Source: Streptomyces sp. 7-21 (lineage in GTDB: Bacteria > Actinomycetota > Actinomycetes > Streptomycetales > Streptomycetaceae). From it: a stretch of DNA of 64,000 nucleotides. The position numbers and the translations under genes are program-made. The first letter of the stretch is position 1. Each line of letters begins with the position of its first letter. The notes under the pieces were generated by a model. The model was given only the letters and a program-made list of their open reading frames with translations, was not told where the DNA came from and did no database searches. The stretch covers positions 277,937-341,936 of the forward strand of contig NZ_JAERRL010000006.1 in the NCBI RefSeq assembly GCF_016741785.1, given 5' to 3'. This document shows positions 1 through 9,064 of the stretch, one piece after another.

Positions 1-413
1 CACTCGATGATGTCGGGGTCCAGCAGGTTCCAGTCAGCCACGGGCCGCACCCGCGTGCCCACGTTCGGGCGCGCGCTCACGAGCCCCTTCGCCTCCAGCA
101 CGCGCAGCGACTCGCGGACGACGGTCCTCGAGACCTCGAAGCGCTGGCCGATCTCTTCGGGGACCAGCGGGCGGTCGGCGCCCAGGTCCCCCGAGACGAT
201 CATCTGTCCCAGCTGCTGGACGAGCTGGCCGTGCAGTCCTCTCCCCCTGCTTCCCGCGGCACGGCGGCCGACCCGGCTGATGTCGGGGTCACCGTTGTCC
301 CAGGCAGGGGCGTTGGTGGTCCGCGCCGCGCCCGTCGATTCGGCGTAGGAGTAGCGGTCGACATCGGCTGGCACGCCGTGGCCGGGCTCGGTCGAACGCG
401 TGGAGGTGATCAT
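1..413 (-). CDS. FadR-type GntR family transcriptional regulator (partial, 3' end outside window)
   Basis: This is the N-terminal part of a GntR-family repressor that runs off the left edge. Translation from the ATG gives a poorly conserved, roughly 55-residue leader. A winged helix-turn-helix follows, containing HGQLVQQLGQMIVSGDLG, then VPEEIGQRFEVSRTVVRES and LEAKGLVSARPNVGTRV, the classic GntR DNA-binding layout. The visible part ends at NLLDPDIIEW, where FadR-type members pass into the all-helical effector-binding (FCD) domain. The wording resembles the gluconate-type regulators of Streptomyces, but the ligand domain is not in the window, so the effector is not known. The start is uncertain because no strong ribosome-binding site precedes this ATG and the leader is unusually long; a start nearer the HTH is possible. 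It lies 229 bases downstream of the ABC gene on the same strand. Confidence 0.85.
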   Translation of the reverse strand, partial: MITSTRSTEPGHGVPADVDRYSYAESTGAARTTNAPAWDNGDPDISRVGRRAAGSRGRGLHGQLVQQLGQMIVSGDLGADRPLVPEEIGQRFEVSRTVVRESLRVLEAKGLVSARPNVGTRVRPVADWNLLDPDIIE

Positions 414-642
414 GGAGTGCGCAAGGGTAGTCACGCCTCCATATGTCGGCGGGCTCCGCAGACACCTTGAGGGCTTTGGTGAAAAGCACACGAAAGGGTG
501 ATCGGCGCTCCCCGCATAATTGACGACCAAGCGGAAGGAAACGGACTTCTCCGAGGCAAACCCGGAGGTCAGGGTCTCTCAACTGGGCCGTACGCACCTG
601 CGGGAGGCCTGGATCACGGCCGCGTCCCCGGTCAGGCCCCGG

Positions 643-2418
643 TCACCGGAGCCCTCCGCGCAGGCTGACGACGGCATATCCGCAGAGCAATACGGTCAGC
701 GACAGCACCAGGGCCCATCCCACCGGCTGCGACGCGAGGTGCACCGATGCGGACAGCCAGCGGTCCACTCCGGACGGGAACGGAACCGACGTCAGCGACG
801 CAAACCGGTGGGGCAGCTCGTCGACCGACTGCCCCACTGGCCCGGCCAGCACAGCCCGCAGCGCGGGGGCCAGCACCAGCGGAACGGCGGCGACGGCGAC
901 CAGCCCGGCGAGGGTGGAACGGAACACCCCGGCGGCGAGCAGGCCGGCCCAGGCACACCCGACGGAGAGGGCCACCGTGCTGTGCAGGGCGCCGGCCCAG
1001 GCGGCGACCACGTCCTGCTGGTTTTCCAGCAGCACGGACAGCACCAGGCAGTTGAGGCCGACGGCGGCGGCGCACAGCAGCAGGGCCGCGGCCGCAGAGA
1101 TGACGAGCTTCCCCCCGAGCAGCGAGAGCCGGCGGGGCACCGCTACCCGTGCGGGAGCGAGCGCGGGGTAGCGGAACTCGTACCCGAAAGCCATGGCTCC
1201 CAGGAGTCCGGCCGCGAAGGAGACGGGAGACAGCGGAAGCGGCTCCGGCCAGCCGGCGAGGACGCGTTCCGCAGGCCAGGCGCCGAGGCAGGCGAGCGCG
1301 GTTGCGCTGAGGGCCCCGGTCAGCAGCGCCAGGGCTTTGACGTACCACGTGCCGGGCAGCCCGGCCCAGCGGCGCAGTTCGTACCGCAGCGGCCAGCTCG
1401 GGCCGGGGGGCGGCGCGGCGGCGAGCCGCGGCGGCAGCTCGGCCGTCTCCGCCGTGCTCCGCAGCTGGCGCGCAGCCGGCTCACCGGGAGCCGCCGTGCG
1501 CCCGTCGGCGCGCGCCAGAGGACCGGGAGCGCACCGGTCCGCGGCCTCCTCCTCGGAGATCCGGTGCACCAGGACGTGATGGCGGTGGACGGCCTCGCCG
1601 ACTGCGGCGCGGTCGCTGCCGTAGACCGCCAGGCGCGTGTCGTCCTCGCGCACGACCTCCACGCGGGCCGCGCCGCCGCCCGCGGCGGCGCCGTGTTCTC
1701 CGGCGAGCGCATCCACCAGGCGGTCCGCCTCCGGGGTCTCCACCACGATCCGGGGACTGAGGCGGGTGCGCACGAACTCCTCGGACGCCTGATCGGCGAC
1801 CAGCCGCCCGGCCCTGAGGGTGACGACCCGGTCGGCGCACCGGGCGGCCTCCCCGGGGTCGCTGAGGGCGACGAGGACGGCGCCGCCCTGCGCCGCGAAA
1901 GCGCGCAGCAGCCCGTGCAGCCACGCGGTCTCCCGCGGTGACAGCCCGCTCGACGGCTCGTCCAGGACGAGGGTGTGGGGGTCGCCGAGGAGGGCCGCTG
2001 CGATGCCGAGCCTGCGGTCCATGCCCCGCGAGAAGGTGCCGAGCCGCTGGTCCGCCAGGCCGCTGAGACCGACGACCTCGAGGACCTCGTCGGCGCGGTC
2101 GGCGGGGACCCCTGCCGCGGCGGCCATCATCCTGAGCTGCCCGCGGGCGGTGCGGCCGGGATGGGCGGGCACGTCACCGAGGAGGACGCCGATCTCGCGG
2201 GACGGCTGGGGTACGCGGGACAGCGGGCGGCCCCGGAACAGTGTGATGCCCCGCCCTGGGCTGAGCTGGAGCATGAGCCGGAGCACGGTGGACTTCCCCG
2301 CTCCTTCGGGCCCCAGCAGCGCGGTGACGCTGCCTGCGCGGGCCTCGAAGGTGACATCGTCGACGGCCGGTGCCTGTCCGCGCTGCGACTGGCTGGTGAG
2401 CCCGATGGCCTGGATCAT
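643..2418 (-). CDS. ABC transporter: ATP-binding domain fused to a membrane domain
   Basis: The 591-residue protein joins an ABC ATPase (about residues 1-230) to a membrane domain (about 360-590). Walker A is GPEGAGKST at residues 36-44, the Walker B stretch is TLVLDEPSSGL, and the ABC signature is degenerate (FSRGM instead of LSGGQ), as is common in drug or bacteriocin-type exporters. A proline- and alanine-rich linker separates the halves. The C-terminal half has about six hydrophobic segments and resembles ABC-2-type permeases. ATPase-before-membrane order in one chain is unusual, since most exporters of this class use two genes. An ATG preceded by GGGAG sets the start. It probably exports or handles a small hydrophobic substrate; the sequence does not tell which. 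Confidence 0.85.
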   Translation of the reverse strand: MIQAIGLTSQSQRGQAPAVDDVTFEARAGSVTALLGPEGAGKSTVLRLMLQLSPGRGITLFRGRPLSRVPQPSREIGVLLGDVPAHPGRTARGQLRMMAAAAGVPADRADEVLEVVGLSGLADQRLGTFSRGMDRRLGIAAALLGDPHTLVLDEPSSGLSPRETAWLHGLLRAFAAQGGAVLVALSDPGEAARCADRVVTLRAGRLVADQASEEFVRTRLSPRIVVETPEADRLVDALAGEHGAAAGGGAARVEVVREDDTRLAVYGSDRAAVGEAVHRHHVLVHRISEEEAADRCAPGPLARADGRTAAPGEPAARQLRSTAETAELPPRLAAAPPPGPSWPLRYELRRWAGLPGTWYVKALALLTGALSATALACLGAWPAERVLAGWPEPLPLSPVSFAAGLLGAMAFGYEFRYPALAPARVAVPRRLSLLGGKLVISAAAALLLCAAAVGLNCLVLSVLLENQQDVVAAWAGALHSTVALSVGCAWAGLLAAGVFRSTLAGLVAVAAVPLVLAPALRAVLAGPVGQSVDELPHRFASLTSVPFPSGVDRWLSASVHLASQPVGWALVLSLTVLLCGYAVVSLRGGLR

Positions 2419-2493
2419 CGCATCTCCCGTTGAGGACGCACCCTGGCACGATAACGGGACATATCCGATTTTCTCGGCAACGCGCGGCAGCGT

Positions 2494-3225
2494 TCAGACC
2501 TCGGGACGCAGCATCGGCGGGTTGAGCACGGTCGCACCTCCGGCGCGGAACAGCTGTGCGGGCCGGCCGCCCTGACGGGTTGTCGTGCCGCCGACCGGCA
2601 CCAGGAAACCCGGAGTGCCCGTCACCTTGCGGTGGAAGTTGCGAGGGTCGAGCGAGACGCCCCATACCGCCTCGTAGACCCGCCGCAGCTCTCCCACCGT
2701 AAACTCCGCGGGGCAGAAGGCGGCGGCGAGCGAGGAGTACTCGATCTTGGAGCGGGCACGCTCGACGCCGTCCGCCAGGATCTTGGTGTGGTCGAAGGCG
2801 AGCCGCTCAGGCGCCGGCCCCCCTTCGCCCAGAACCCGCCCCACCGGCATCCACCGGGCACTGCCCGCGTCCCCGCCCGGGGTCGGCGAAGGCAGGTCGG
2901 GCGCCAGGACCAGATGCGCCACGCTGACCACCCGCATCCGGGGATCACGCGCCGGGTCACCGTAGGTCGCCAGCTGTTCCAGATGCGGCCCGCCGTGGCC
3001 CTCGCCCTGCACCCGCAGCCCGGTCTCCTCCGCGAGCTCGCGGATCGCGGCGGCCTCGAGGTCCTCGTCCGCGCGGACGAAACCGCCGGGGAGCGCCCAC
3101 TGCCCGCGGTACGGCTCCTCGCCGCGCCGCACCGTCAGCGCGCACAGGGCATGCCGCCGGACGGTGAGCACGACCAGATCGACGGTAACGGCGAACTGCG
3201 GAAAGTCCGACGGGTCGTAGGGCAT
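2494..3225 (-). CDS. Nudix hydrolase with C-terminal winged helix (NrtR-like)
   Basis: This 243-residue protein has a full Nudix box: GFVRAD, then E, then seven residues, then RELAEETGL, matching G-x5-E-x7-REUxEExGU. The C-terminal third ([21 protein letters not shown] onward) matches the winged-helix part of NrtR regulators, which bind ADP-ribose and repress NAD metabolism genes. Because the catalytic box is intact, it may be an active hydrolase, a regulator or both. The ATG before [10 protein letters not shown] was chosen because it begins the conserved Nudix fold and lies 8 bases after the stop of the upstream DUF4192 gene, implying one transcript. No NAD gene is adjacent, so the regulated targets are unknown. 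Confidence 0.85.
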   Translation of the reverse strand: MPYDPSDFPQFAVTVDLVVLTVRRHALCALTVRRGEEPYRGQWALPGGFVRADEDLEAAAIRELAEETGLRVQGEGHGGPHLEQLATYGDPARDPRMRVVSVAHLVLAPDLPSPTPGGDAGSARWMPVGRVLGEGGPAPERLAFDHTKILADGVERARSKIEYSSLAAAFCPAEFTVGELRRVYEAVWGVSLDPRNFHRKVTGTPGFLVPVGGTTTRQGGRPAQLFRAGGATVLNPPMLRPEV

Positions 3226-3232
3226 GCCGTGA

Positions 3233-4408
3233 TCATAGGGCGCCTCCGGAAGGCTTCTGGAGCCCGCGTGCGGCCCGCTCCTGGCGCATGCACCGCCGCA
3301 GCGGCTCCGGGCTGAGCCCGTCGTTGAGCGCCTGGTACAGCAGCTGCGCGAAAACGTACTCCTGGTCGGTTTCCAGAGCTCGGCCAAGCGCCACCCGGGC
3401 GCTTGTCTCGTCTCCGGTCGACCAGGAGACCCAGCCGGCCAGGGTCAGCGGCGCGGCCGCGTATCCCTGGTACGCACCGACACACCGGCGGGCAAGTGCC
3501 CGCCACAGCCGCAGCGCTGGGTGCGCGTCAGCCCCCTCCATCCACTCCGCCGCCCGGTCGCGCGTCGTCCGGTCCTGCAGGCCGAGGATGAGCTGTGCGG
3601 CGGTCTGGGACGTGAGGAGGCAGTCGTCCCTGGCATCCCGCTCCACCTCGCCGGGCCGCTTCGGGTCGGGTGCCAGCCGGAACCGGCGCAGCGTCCTTCC
3701 GAGGAGCCGGGAGGTCTCCTGCCGCACCGCGGCCGCATCGGCCGGGGAGCCGAGCATGCGGGGCAGCAGCAGGGCCGCCGTCTGGTCGAGGGCGCACTCC
3801 TGCCGGGTGGCGACCGGACCGCCCAGCGGGGCGAGACGCCGCTCCATGTCCCTCAGGGAGCCGTGGACCCGGATGCCCGCGTAGGCGGCGGCCGCCGCCA
3901 TCGGCGAGGTGCCGGCGCGCGGCAGCGCGGTCCCCTCCTCACCGCAGCAGGTCCCTCCGGGGCAGCAGTACGACCAGAACCGCCTGCCGGCGACGTAGAG
4001 AGCCTCCAGCACCGGCACGTCACGGGCGCCGCAGGCGGTGCGCAGCCGCTGAGCCAGCGGACGCAGCCGCTCCATGACGGCCCGGGCGGAGATGCCGCCG
4101 ACGGGATCCTGGCAGAGGTAGAGGACCGCGCCGTCCGGCTTTCCGCCCCGGGCGCCGTCTCCCTCGGCGAGGCAGGCGGCGAGCTGCTCGGCCGCTTCCG
4201 GCCAGGTGTCCGGGCGGCTGGGGATGCCGGTGCGGATCCTGCCGCCGAGGCGCCCGCGGGGGCCGTGAAGGCCAAGCAGGACGATGGAGTCGTCCGGATG
4301 GAAGCCGAGGAGGTAGGGCAGGGCATCCGCCAGATCGGCGGGGCCGCGAAGGGTGACCCGGTTGTCCGCGAGCGTCAGCTGACCGGTGGTGTGGGTGTGA
4401 TGCGTCAT
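3233..4408 (-). CDS. DUF4192 family protein
   Basis: The 391-residue product matches actinobacterial DUF4192 proteins: it opens with an [26 protein letters not shown] segment (quoted in part) and carries the [12 protein letters not shown] stretch typical of the family. A cysteine cluster (YCCPGGTCC) around residue 150 may bind metal. The C-terminal half is alpha-helical and TPR-like ([23 protein letters not shown]). No signal peptide or membrane segment is visible, so it is cytoplasmic. The family has no established function. It is the first gene of a short minus-strand group with the Nudix gene, and it diverges from recQ across a region holding two DnaA boxes. The ATG of [10 protein letters not shown] was chosen over an ATG seven codons upstream. 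Confidence 0.8.
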   Translation of the reverse strand: MTHHTHTTGQLTLADNRVTLRGPADLADALPYLLGFHPDDSIVLLGLHGPRGRLGGRIRTGIPSRPDTWPEAAEQLAACLAEGDGARGGKPDGAVLYLCQDPVGGISARAVMERLRPLAQRLRTACGARDVPVLEALYVAGRRFWSYCCPGGTCCGEEGTALPRAGTSPMAAAAAYAGIRVHGSLRDMERRLAPLGGPVATRQECALDQTAALLLPRMLGSPADAAAVRQETSRLLGRTLRRFRLAPDPKRPGEVERDARDDCLLTSQTAAQLILGLQDRTTRDRAAEWMEGADAHPALRLWRALARRCVGAYQGYAAAPLTLAGWVSWSTGDETSARVALGRALETDQEYVFAQLLYQALNDGLSPEPLRRCMRQERAARGLQKPSGGAL

Positions 4409-4447
4409 GGCTCGACCCTGCCGGATCACGGGATATTTCGCAGAAAG

Positions 4448-4456
4448 TTATCCACA
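4448..4456 (+). promoter_or_regulatory. DnaA box 1 (TTATCCACA)
   Basis: A perfect 9-mer TTATCCACA, the classical high-affinity DnaA binding sequence, lies in the divergent region between the DUF4192 gene and recQ. A second identical copy in the same orientation starts 49 bases downstream. Function is inferred from sequence only. Confidence 0.6.
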
Positions 4457-4496
4457 AGTGCATGAGTAAGTCCTAATAGACATACGGGATGTGCGG

Positions 4497-4505
4497 TTAT
4501 CCACA
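4497..4505 (+). promoter_or_regulatory. DnaA box 2 (TTATCCACA)
   Basis: The second perfect TTATCCACA in the recQ upstream region has the same orientation as the first, with starts 49 bases apart (between four and five helical turns). Both copies lie 68-125 bases before the chosen recQ start, where they could affect its promoter. Confidence 0.6.
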
Positions 4506-4572
4506 GGCGGGATTGGCGCGAGCGGCCCCGGGTGGGCTTGCATGGGGGGATGCCCGCCGATCAGGAAGCGCA

Positions 4573-6795
4573 GTGGAAGCCGTGAACGACGCGAAAGACG
4601 CGAAAGACGCGATGGACGCCGAAGCCGCCGCGCCATGCCCGCAGCGGTCCGCCTCGCTCCGGGAGCGGGCCGACGCGGTGCTGCGCCGGCTCGTCGGGGA
4701 CGAGACAGGCAGCGCCCGCCTGCGAGAGGACCAGTGGCGCGCCATCGAGGCACTGGTCGCCGGCCGCCGCAGGGCGCTCGTCGTCCAGCGCACCGGCTGG
4801 GGCAAATCCGCCGTGTACTTCGTGGCTACCGCGCTGCTCCGCGCGGAGGGCAGCGGCCCCACGGTCATCATCTCGCCGCTGCTGGCCCTGATGCGCAACC
4901 AGATCGCCGCTGCCAGGCGCGCGGGGATCCGGGCGCTCACGGTGAACTCCGCCAACCCCGAGGAGTGGGAGAGCGTGCAGGCCGCGGTTGCCGCCGGGGA
5001 GGCGGATCTGCTGCTGATCTCTCCGGAGCGGCTCAACTCCCCCGGTTTCCGGCAGGAGACGCTGCCCCGGCTCGCCCGGACGACCGGTCTGCTCGTCGTA
5101 GACGAGGCGCACTGCATCTCGGACTGGGGCCACGACTTCCGCCCCGACTACCGCAGGCTGCGGAGCCTGCTGGCCAGCCTGCGCCCCGGCGTGCCCGTCC
5201 TGGCCACCACGGCGACGGCCAACGCACGGGTGACCTCGGATGTCGCCGAGCAGCTGGACGCCGACGGGGACTTGCGCACCCTGGTCCTGCGCGGCTCGCT
5301 GGACCGGGAGAGCCTGCGGCTCTCCGTCGTCCACCTGCCCGGCCCGGCGCACCGGCTGGCATGGCTGGACGCACACCTCGGCCGCCTGCCGGGCTCCGGC
5401 ATCATCTACACCCTGACTGTCTCGGCCGCGGAAGAGGTCGCCTCCTACCTCGCCTCGCGCGGGCACGCCGTAGCCCCCTACACGGGGCGCACGGAAAACG
5501 CCGACCGGGAGGCGGCCGAGGAGGCACTGCTCGCCAACCGGCTGAAGGCCCTGGTGGCGACCTCCGCCCTCGGCATGGGCTTTGACAAACCGGACCTCGG
5601 CTTCGTCGTCCACCTCGGCTCCCCCTCCTCCCCCATCGCCTACTACCAGCAGATCGGGCGGGCCGGCCGCGGCGTGGACACCGCCGAAGCGGTGCTGCTG
5701 CCGGGCCCGGAGGACCAGGCCATCTGGCGCTACTTCGCCACGCTCGCCTTCCCGCCCGAGGAGCAGGTCCAGCGCACGCTCGCCGTCCTGCGGGAGGCCG
5801 GGCGGCCGATGTCGCTGCCCGCCCTCGAACCGCTGGTCGAGCTCCGCCGCTCACGGCTGGACATGATGCTGAAGGTGCTCGACGTCGACGGCGCCGTCGA
5901 GCGTGTGCGCGGCGGCTGGCGGGCCACCGGCGCCCCCTGGCACTACGACGGGGAACGGTACGCCCGGGTGGCACGGCAGCGGGACGCCGAACAGCGGGCC
6001 ATGCTCCAGTACGCCCGGTCAGACAGCTGCCGCATGGAGTTCCTCCGCCGTCAGCTCGACGACCCCGGGGCGGCCCCGTGCGGCCGGTGCGATGTCTGCG
6101 CCGGCCCCCGGTTCTCCGCCGAGGTCCCGCCGGAGCTCGTCGCGGCTGCCCAGGGCGAGCTGGACCGCCCCGGCGTGGTGCTCGAACCGCGGCGCATGTG
6201 GCCGACAGGACTGCCCGCGGCGGGCGTCAGCCTCAAGGGCCGGATACCGGCCGAGGAGCAGGCCGCCCCCGGGCGGGCTCTGGGCCGGCTGTCCGATCTG
6301 GGATGGGGGAACCGGCTGCGTCCGCTCTTCGCCCCGGGCGCGGGCGACGGGCCGGTGCCGGACGACGTGTTCCAGGCAGTGGTCTCCGTCGTCTCCTCCT
6401 GGGCGGCCGGCCCCGGGGGCTGGGCCCCGGGGGTGGCGGACGCGGTGCCCCGCCCGGTCGGCGTCGTAGCCGTGGGATCCCGCTCGCGGCCGGTGCTGGT
6501 CGGCTCCCTCGCCGGACGCCTCGCCCAGGCCGGCCGGATGCCGCTGCTGGGCGAACTGCGCCAGGAGGAACCGGCCGGGGCCAGGCGGAGCAACGGGGCC
6601 CAGCGCGTGCGGGAACTGCACGCGGCCCTCCGGCTGCCGCCAGAGGTGGCCGGCGCCGTGCGGGCGGCGGGCGGCCCCGTGCTGCTCGTCGACGACTACA
6701 CGGAGACCGGCTGGACCCTGGCGATGGCCGCGCGGCTGCTGCGGCAGGCGGGCGCGACGGAGGTGATGCCGCTGGTCCTGGCCGTCCAGGGCTGA
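4573..6795 (+). CDS. recQ: RecQ-family ATP-dependent DNA helicase with C-terminal phosphoribosyltransferase-like domain
   Basis: The 740-residue protein is a superfamily 2 3'-5' helicase. It shows Walker A RTGWGKS (about 73-79), the DEAH box VVDEAHCISDWGHDFRPDY, ATTATAN (motif III), GMGFDKPDLGFVVH and QIGRAGRG (motif VI). A zinc-binding set of cysteines follows (SCRMEF, then CGRCDVC). The last ~100 residues are not HRDC; they contain VLLVDDYTETGWT, which resembles the PRPP-binding loop of ComF-type phosphoribosyltransferases, a fusion known in actinobacterial RecQ proteins. It likely unwinds recombination intermediates. The GTG start follows GGAAG; another in-frame GTG lies three codons on. 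It converges with rnhB. Confidence 0.9.
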   Translation: MEAVNDAKDAKDAMDAEAAAPCPQRSASLRERADAVLRRLVGDETGSARLREDQWRAIEALVAGRRRALVVQRTGWGKSAVYFVATALLRAEGSGPTVIISPLLALMRNQIAAARRAGIRALTVNSANPEEWESVQAAVAAGEADLLLISPERLNSPGFRQETLPRLARTTGLLVVDEAHCISDWGHDFRPDYRRLRSLLASLRPGVPVLATTATANARVTSDVAEQLDADGDLRTLVLRGSLDRESLRLSVVHLPGPAHRLAWLDAHLGRLPGSGIIYTLTVSAAEEVASYLASRGHAVAPYTGRTENADREAAEEALLANRLKALVATSALGMGFDKPDLGFVVHLGSPSSPIAYYQQIGRAGRGVDTAEAVLLPGPEDQAIWRYFATLAFPPEEQVQRTLAVLREAGRPMSLPALEPLVELRRSRLDMMLKVLDVDGAVERVRGGWRATGAPWHYDGERYARVARQRDAEQRAMLQYARSDSCRMEFLRRQLDDPGAAPCGRCDVCAGPRFSAEVPPELVAAAQGELDRPGVVLEPRRMWPTGLPAAGVSLKGRIPAEEQAAPGRALGRLSDLGWGNRLRPLFAPGAGDGPVPDDVFQAVVSVVSSWAAGPGGWAPGVADAVPRPVGVVAVGSRSRPVLVGSLAGRLAQAGRMPLLGELRQEEPAGARRSNGAQRVRELHAALRLPPEVAGAVRAAGGPVLLVDDYTETGWTLAMAARLLRQAGATEVMPLVLAVQG

Positions 6796-6810
6796 CCCGG
6801 TCACACCGGG
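6796..6810 (+). terminator. Short hairpin after recQ
   Basis: CCCGGT-CAC-ACCGGG begins directly after the recQ stop and forms a 6-bp perfect stem between convergent recQ and rnhB. It is short, so termination is only a possibility. Confidence 0.35.
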
Positions 6811-6828
6811 CGCGGCCAGAACATGCGG

Positions 6829-7533
6829 TCAGAACATGCCGAGCTGACCGGCCCGCTCCAGCGCATCGCTGCCGGACGCCGCACGGCGGGCGGGCACCTT
6901 CAGGTGGCGCCAGCGGGGCAGGTCGTCGAGATAGGACCAGCTCAGGCGGTGGTGCGGGGTAGGGCCGCGTTCCGCCAGCGCCGCCCGGTGCACCGGCGAG
7001 GGGTAGCCGGCGTTGCTCTCGAAGCCGAAGTGCGGGTATTCAGCGGCCAGTTCTGCGAGCATCGCATCGCGCTTCACCTTGGCCAGCACGGAGGCCGCCG
7101 CCACGGCGACGCAGCTCTGGTCCCCTTTGACCACCGTCCGCACCCGCCACGGCGGGCCGAGATAGTCATGCTTGCCGTCGAGGATCACGGCCTCAGGCCG
7201 CTCGGGGAGCCCTTCCAGCGCGCGGACGGCGGCCAGCCGCAGCGCGGCGGTCATGCCCAGCCTGTCGATCTCCTGGGGCGAGGCGTGCCCAATGGCGTAC
7301 GCGGTGACCCAGTCGGCGAGCGTCCGCGCCAGTTCCTCGCGCCGCGCGGGCGTCAGCAGCTTGGAGTCGGTGAGGCCCTCCGGTGGCCGGCGCAGCCCGG
7401 TCACGCAGGCGCAGACCGTGACGGGCCCGGCCCACGCGCCTCTGCCCACCTCGTCGATCCCGGCGACGAGACGGACACCGGTGGTCGCGCGGAGCGACCG
7501 CTCGACGCGGTGTGTAGGAGGTTCGTACGGCAT
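6829..7533 (-). CDS. rnhB: Ribonuclease HII
   Basis: The 234-residue enzyme removes RNA from RNA-DNA hybrids and excises misincorporated ribonucleotides. The active-site motif [14 protein letters not shown] near residues 25-38 supplies the Asp-Glu pair; [10 protein letters not shown] and [23 protein letters not shown] (quoted in part) supply further acidic and substrate-contacting residues. The C-terminal helix [13 protein letters not shown] and TPHHRLSW are typical of type 2 RNases H. The ATG before [13 protein letters not shown] is in good agreement with family length. It lies near nrdJ and recQ, fitting a DNA maintenance neighbourhood. Confidence 0.95.
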   Translation of the reverse strand: MPYEPPTHRVERSLRATTGVRLVAGIDEVGRGAWAGPVTVCACVTGLRRPPEGLTDSKLLTPARREELARTLADWVTAYAIGHASPQEIDRLGMTAALRLAAVRALEGLPERPEAVILDGKHDYLGPPWRVRTVVKGDQSCVAVAAASVLAKVKRDAMLAELAAEYPHFGFESNAGYPSPVHRAALAERGPTPHHRLSWSYLDDLPRWRHLKVPARRAASGSDALERAGQLGMF

Positions 7534-7602
7534 GGCGGCTCCACCCTACGCACCCGGTCACCGGCGCTGACAGGAGGCCACCACGCCGCGCGGTCCCGGC
7601 GG

Positions 7603-8298
7603 TCAGCCGCGCCGGTCCGAGGATCCCAGGGCCGCCGCGGCCCAGCCCTGGAACGGACGGTCGGGCGTGTGCCAGCGCTCGAACGGGCGGTCCAGGTGGT
7701 ACCGCCCGTCCTCGCCGAGCACCAGCTGGCGGGTCTCGCCGTTCCCCGGGTTGGACAGCGACTCGAACTCCGCGACACTCCAGTGCAGCCAGCGCATGCA
7801 GAACAGACGCATCGTCAGCCCGTGGGTCACCAGCAGCACGTTCGGCGGGTGGTCCTCCTCCTGGAAGCTGCGCCACAGGCTCTCCAGGAACGCGTCCACC
7901 CGGTCATAGACGTCGGCCCCGGACTCACCCTGGGCAAACCGGTAGAAGAAGTGGCCATAGGCGTCGCGGGCCCGCTTCTGGCGGCGCACGTCCTCACGGT
8001 CCTGCCAGTTGCCCCAGTCCTGCTCCCGCAGCCGGGGCTCCTCCCTGACCCGCACGCGCGTGGGATCGAGCCGGAGCAGCTCAAATGTCTGGTGTGTGCG
8101 GCGGTAGGGCGAGACGTAGGCCGAGACCCGCTCGTCCGCAAAGACGGCGCGCAGCCGCTCCCCCGCCGCCTCCGCCTGCCGGCGTCCCTTCGCCGTCAGC
8201 TCCAGCGCGTGGTCGGGGATGCGCTCGTAGACCGCGTCGTCCTCGTTCCCCTGCGACTCTCCGTGCCGGAGGAGGACGATGCGCCGGGGTCGTGCCAT
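7603..8298 (-). CDS. Histidine phosphatase family protein (phosphoglycerate mutase-like)
   Basis: The 231-residue protein opens with IVLLRHGESQGNED, the RHG motif whose histidine becomes phosphorylated in the branch 1 histidine phosphatase superfamily. SPYRRTHQT supplies the conserved arginine, REQDWGNW the acid/base glutamate region, and LLVTHGLTMRLF the second catalytic histidine. The family contains phosphoglycerate mutases, sugar and nucleotide phosphatases and regulators; here the substrate cannot be assigned. It is cytoplasmic, with no signal peptide. It is followed by rnhB 69 bases downstream and preceded by the YdbC-like gene 36 bases upstream, so the three may be cotranscribed. Confidence 0.9.
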   Translation of the reverse strand: MARPRRIVLLRHGESQGNEDDAVYERIPDHALELTAKGRRQAEAAGERLRAVFADERVSAYVSPYRRTHQTFELLRLDPTRVRVREEPRLREQDWGNWQDREDVRRQKRARDAYGHFFYRFAQGESGADVYDRVDAFLESLWRSFQEEDHPPNVLLVTHGLTMRLFCMRWLHWSVAEFESLSNPGNGETRQLVLGEDGRYHLDRPFERWHTPDRPFQGWAAAALGSSDRRG

Positions 8299-8334
8299 GC
8301 CCCCAGCCTAGTCCGGGGCAGCACCCAGCGCCGG

Positions 8335-8943
8335 TCACACGGTCCAGGCGGACTCCATGTCGATGACGTCGCCGTCGATGGCGGCGATGTCGGCGATCGT
8401 CTGTGCCCGGAGTGCCAGCCGCTCCACCCGTTCCGTGCGGTACTTCGCCCGCTCGGCCGAGGAGTCCCACATGGACAGCACCAGGAACTCGCAGTCCGGC
8501 TCCGCCTCGGCGAACACCCCGCGCAGCATCCCGGGCGAGCCGGCCATCGCCGGGTTCCAGACCTTCTCCTGCATGAGCGCGAAGTGCTCCGCCCGCTCCG
8601 GGTGGACCCGGCAGCGCGCCACCCGCAGGACGTCCGCGTCCGTGAAACGCGGTTCGAAGCCCATCTTGACGTCGAACCGGTACTGGAAGAGACCGACCCG
8701 CATATTCTGGAAGGTTCCCGCCTGTGCCGCGGCGAGCCGGTCATGCGACCTGGCCATGAACGAGTCGTAGAACGCCCTGCTCTCCCAGAAGCTGAACAGG
8801 TGCGCCACTCCCGGCCGCGTCCGGCTCCAGCCGCCCCCCTGGCCGCGGAAGCCGGGCTCGCCCAGGAGGCCCGCCCATTTCCGCTGCCCCCGCTCGAAGC
8901 CGACTCGGTCTATCACCGTGCAGCGCATCCACTTGACCAGCAC
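8335..8943 (-). CDS. YdbC family protein (DUF4937-type)
   Basis: This 202-residue protein matches a family common in Streptomyces and Bacillus: MLVKWMRCTVIDRVGFERGQ (start), WAGLLGEPGFRGQGGGWSR and FSFWESRAFYDSFM in the first half, and MQEKVWNPAMAGSPGM with LVLSMWDSSAERAKYRTERV in the second. The two halves look like related dimeric alpha-beta barrel (antibiotic-monooxygenase-like) units, so it may be an internal duplication; that is inference from motif spacing. No catalytic function is established. The start is GTG. A strong hairpin separates it from nrdJ upstream. Confidence 0.75.
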   Translation of the reverse strand: MLVKWMRCTVIDRVGFERGQRKWAGLLGEPGFRGQGGGWSRTRPGVAHLFSFWESRAFYDSFMARSHDRLAAAQAGTFQNMRVGLFQYRFDVKMGFEPRFTDADVLRVARCRVHPERAEHFALMQEKVWNPAMAGSPGMLRGVFAEAEPDCEFLVLSMWDSSAERAKYRTERVERLALRAQTIADIAAIDGDVIDMESAWTV

Positions 8944-8994
8944 CGCGCCATCGTACGGCCATTGGGGGGCCGCCGGGGGCTTGCGCCCGCACGC

Positions 8995-9027
8995 GGGCGG
9001 GGGCCGGCGGCGCGCCGGCCCCCGCCC
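8995..9027 (-). terminator. nrdJ terminator hairpin
   Basis: A 14-bp perfect GC stem (GGGCGGGGGCCGGC pairing with its complement) with a GGCGC loop lies 38 bases past the nrdJ stop. There is no U-tract, as is usual in Streptomyces. Confidence 0.75.
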
Positions 9028-9064
9028 TCCAGCCCGTCAGGGGACCCCGCTGCCGGGCCGGTGA

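Noticed and set aside
6817..6839. Direct repeat CAGAACATGC at the end of rnhB.
   Set aside because: Two short copies of ten bases, one overlapping the rnhB stop; too short for an attachment site and no mobile gene is nearby.
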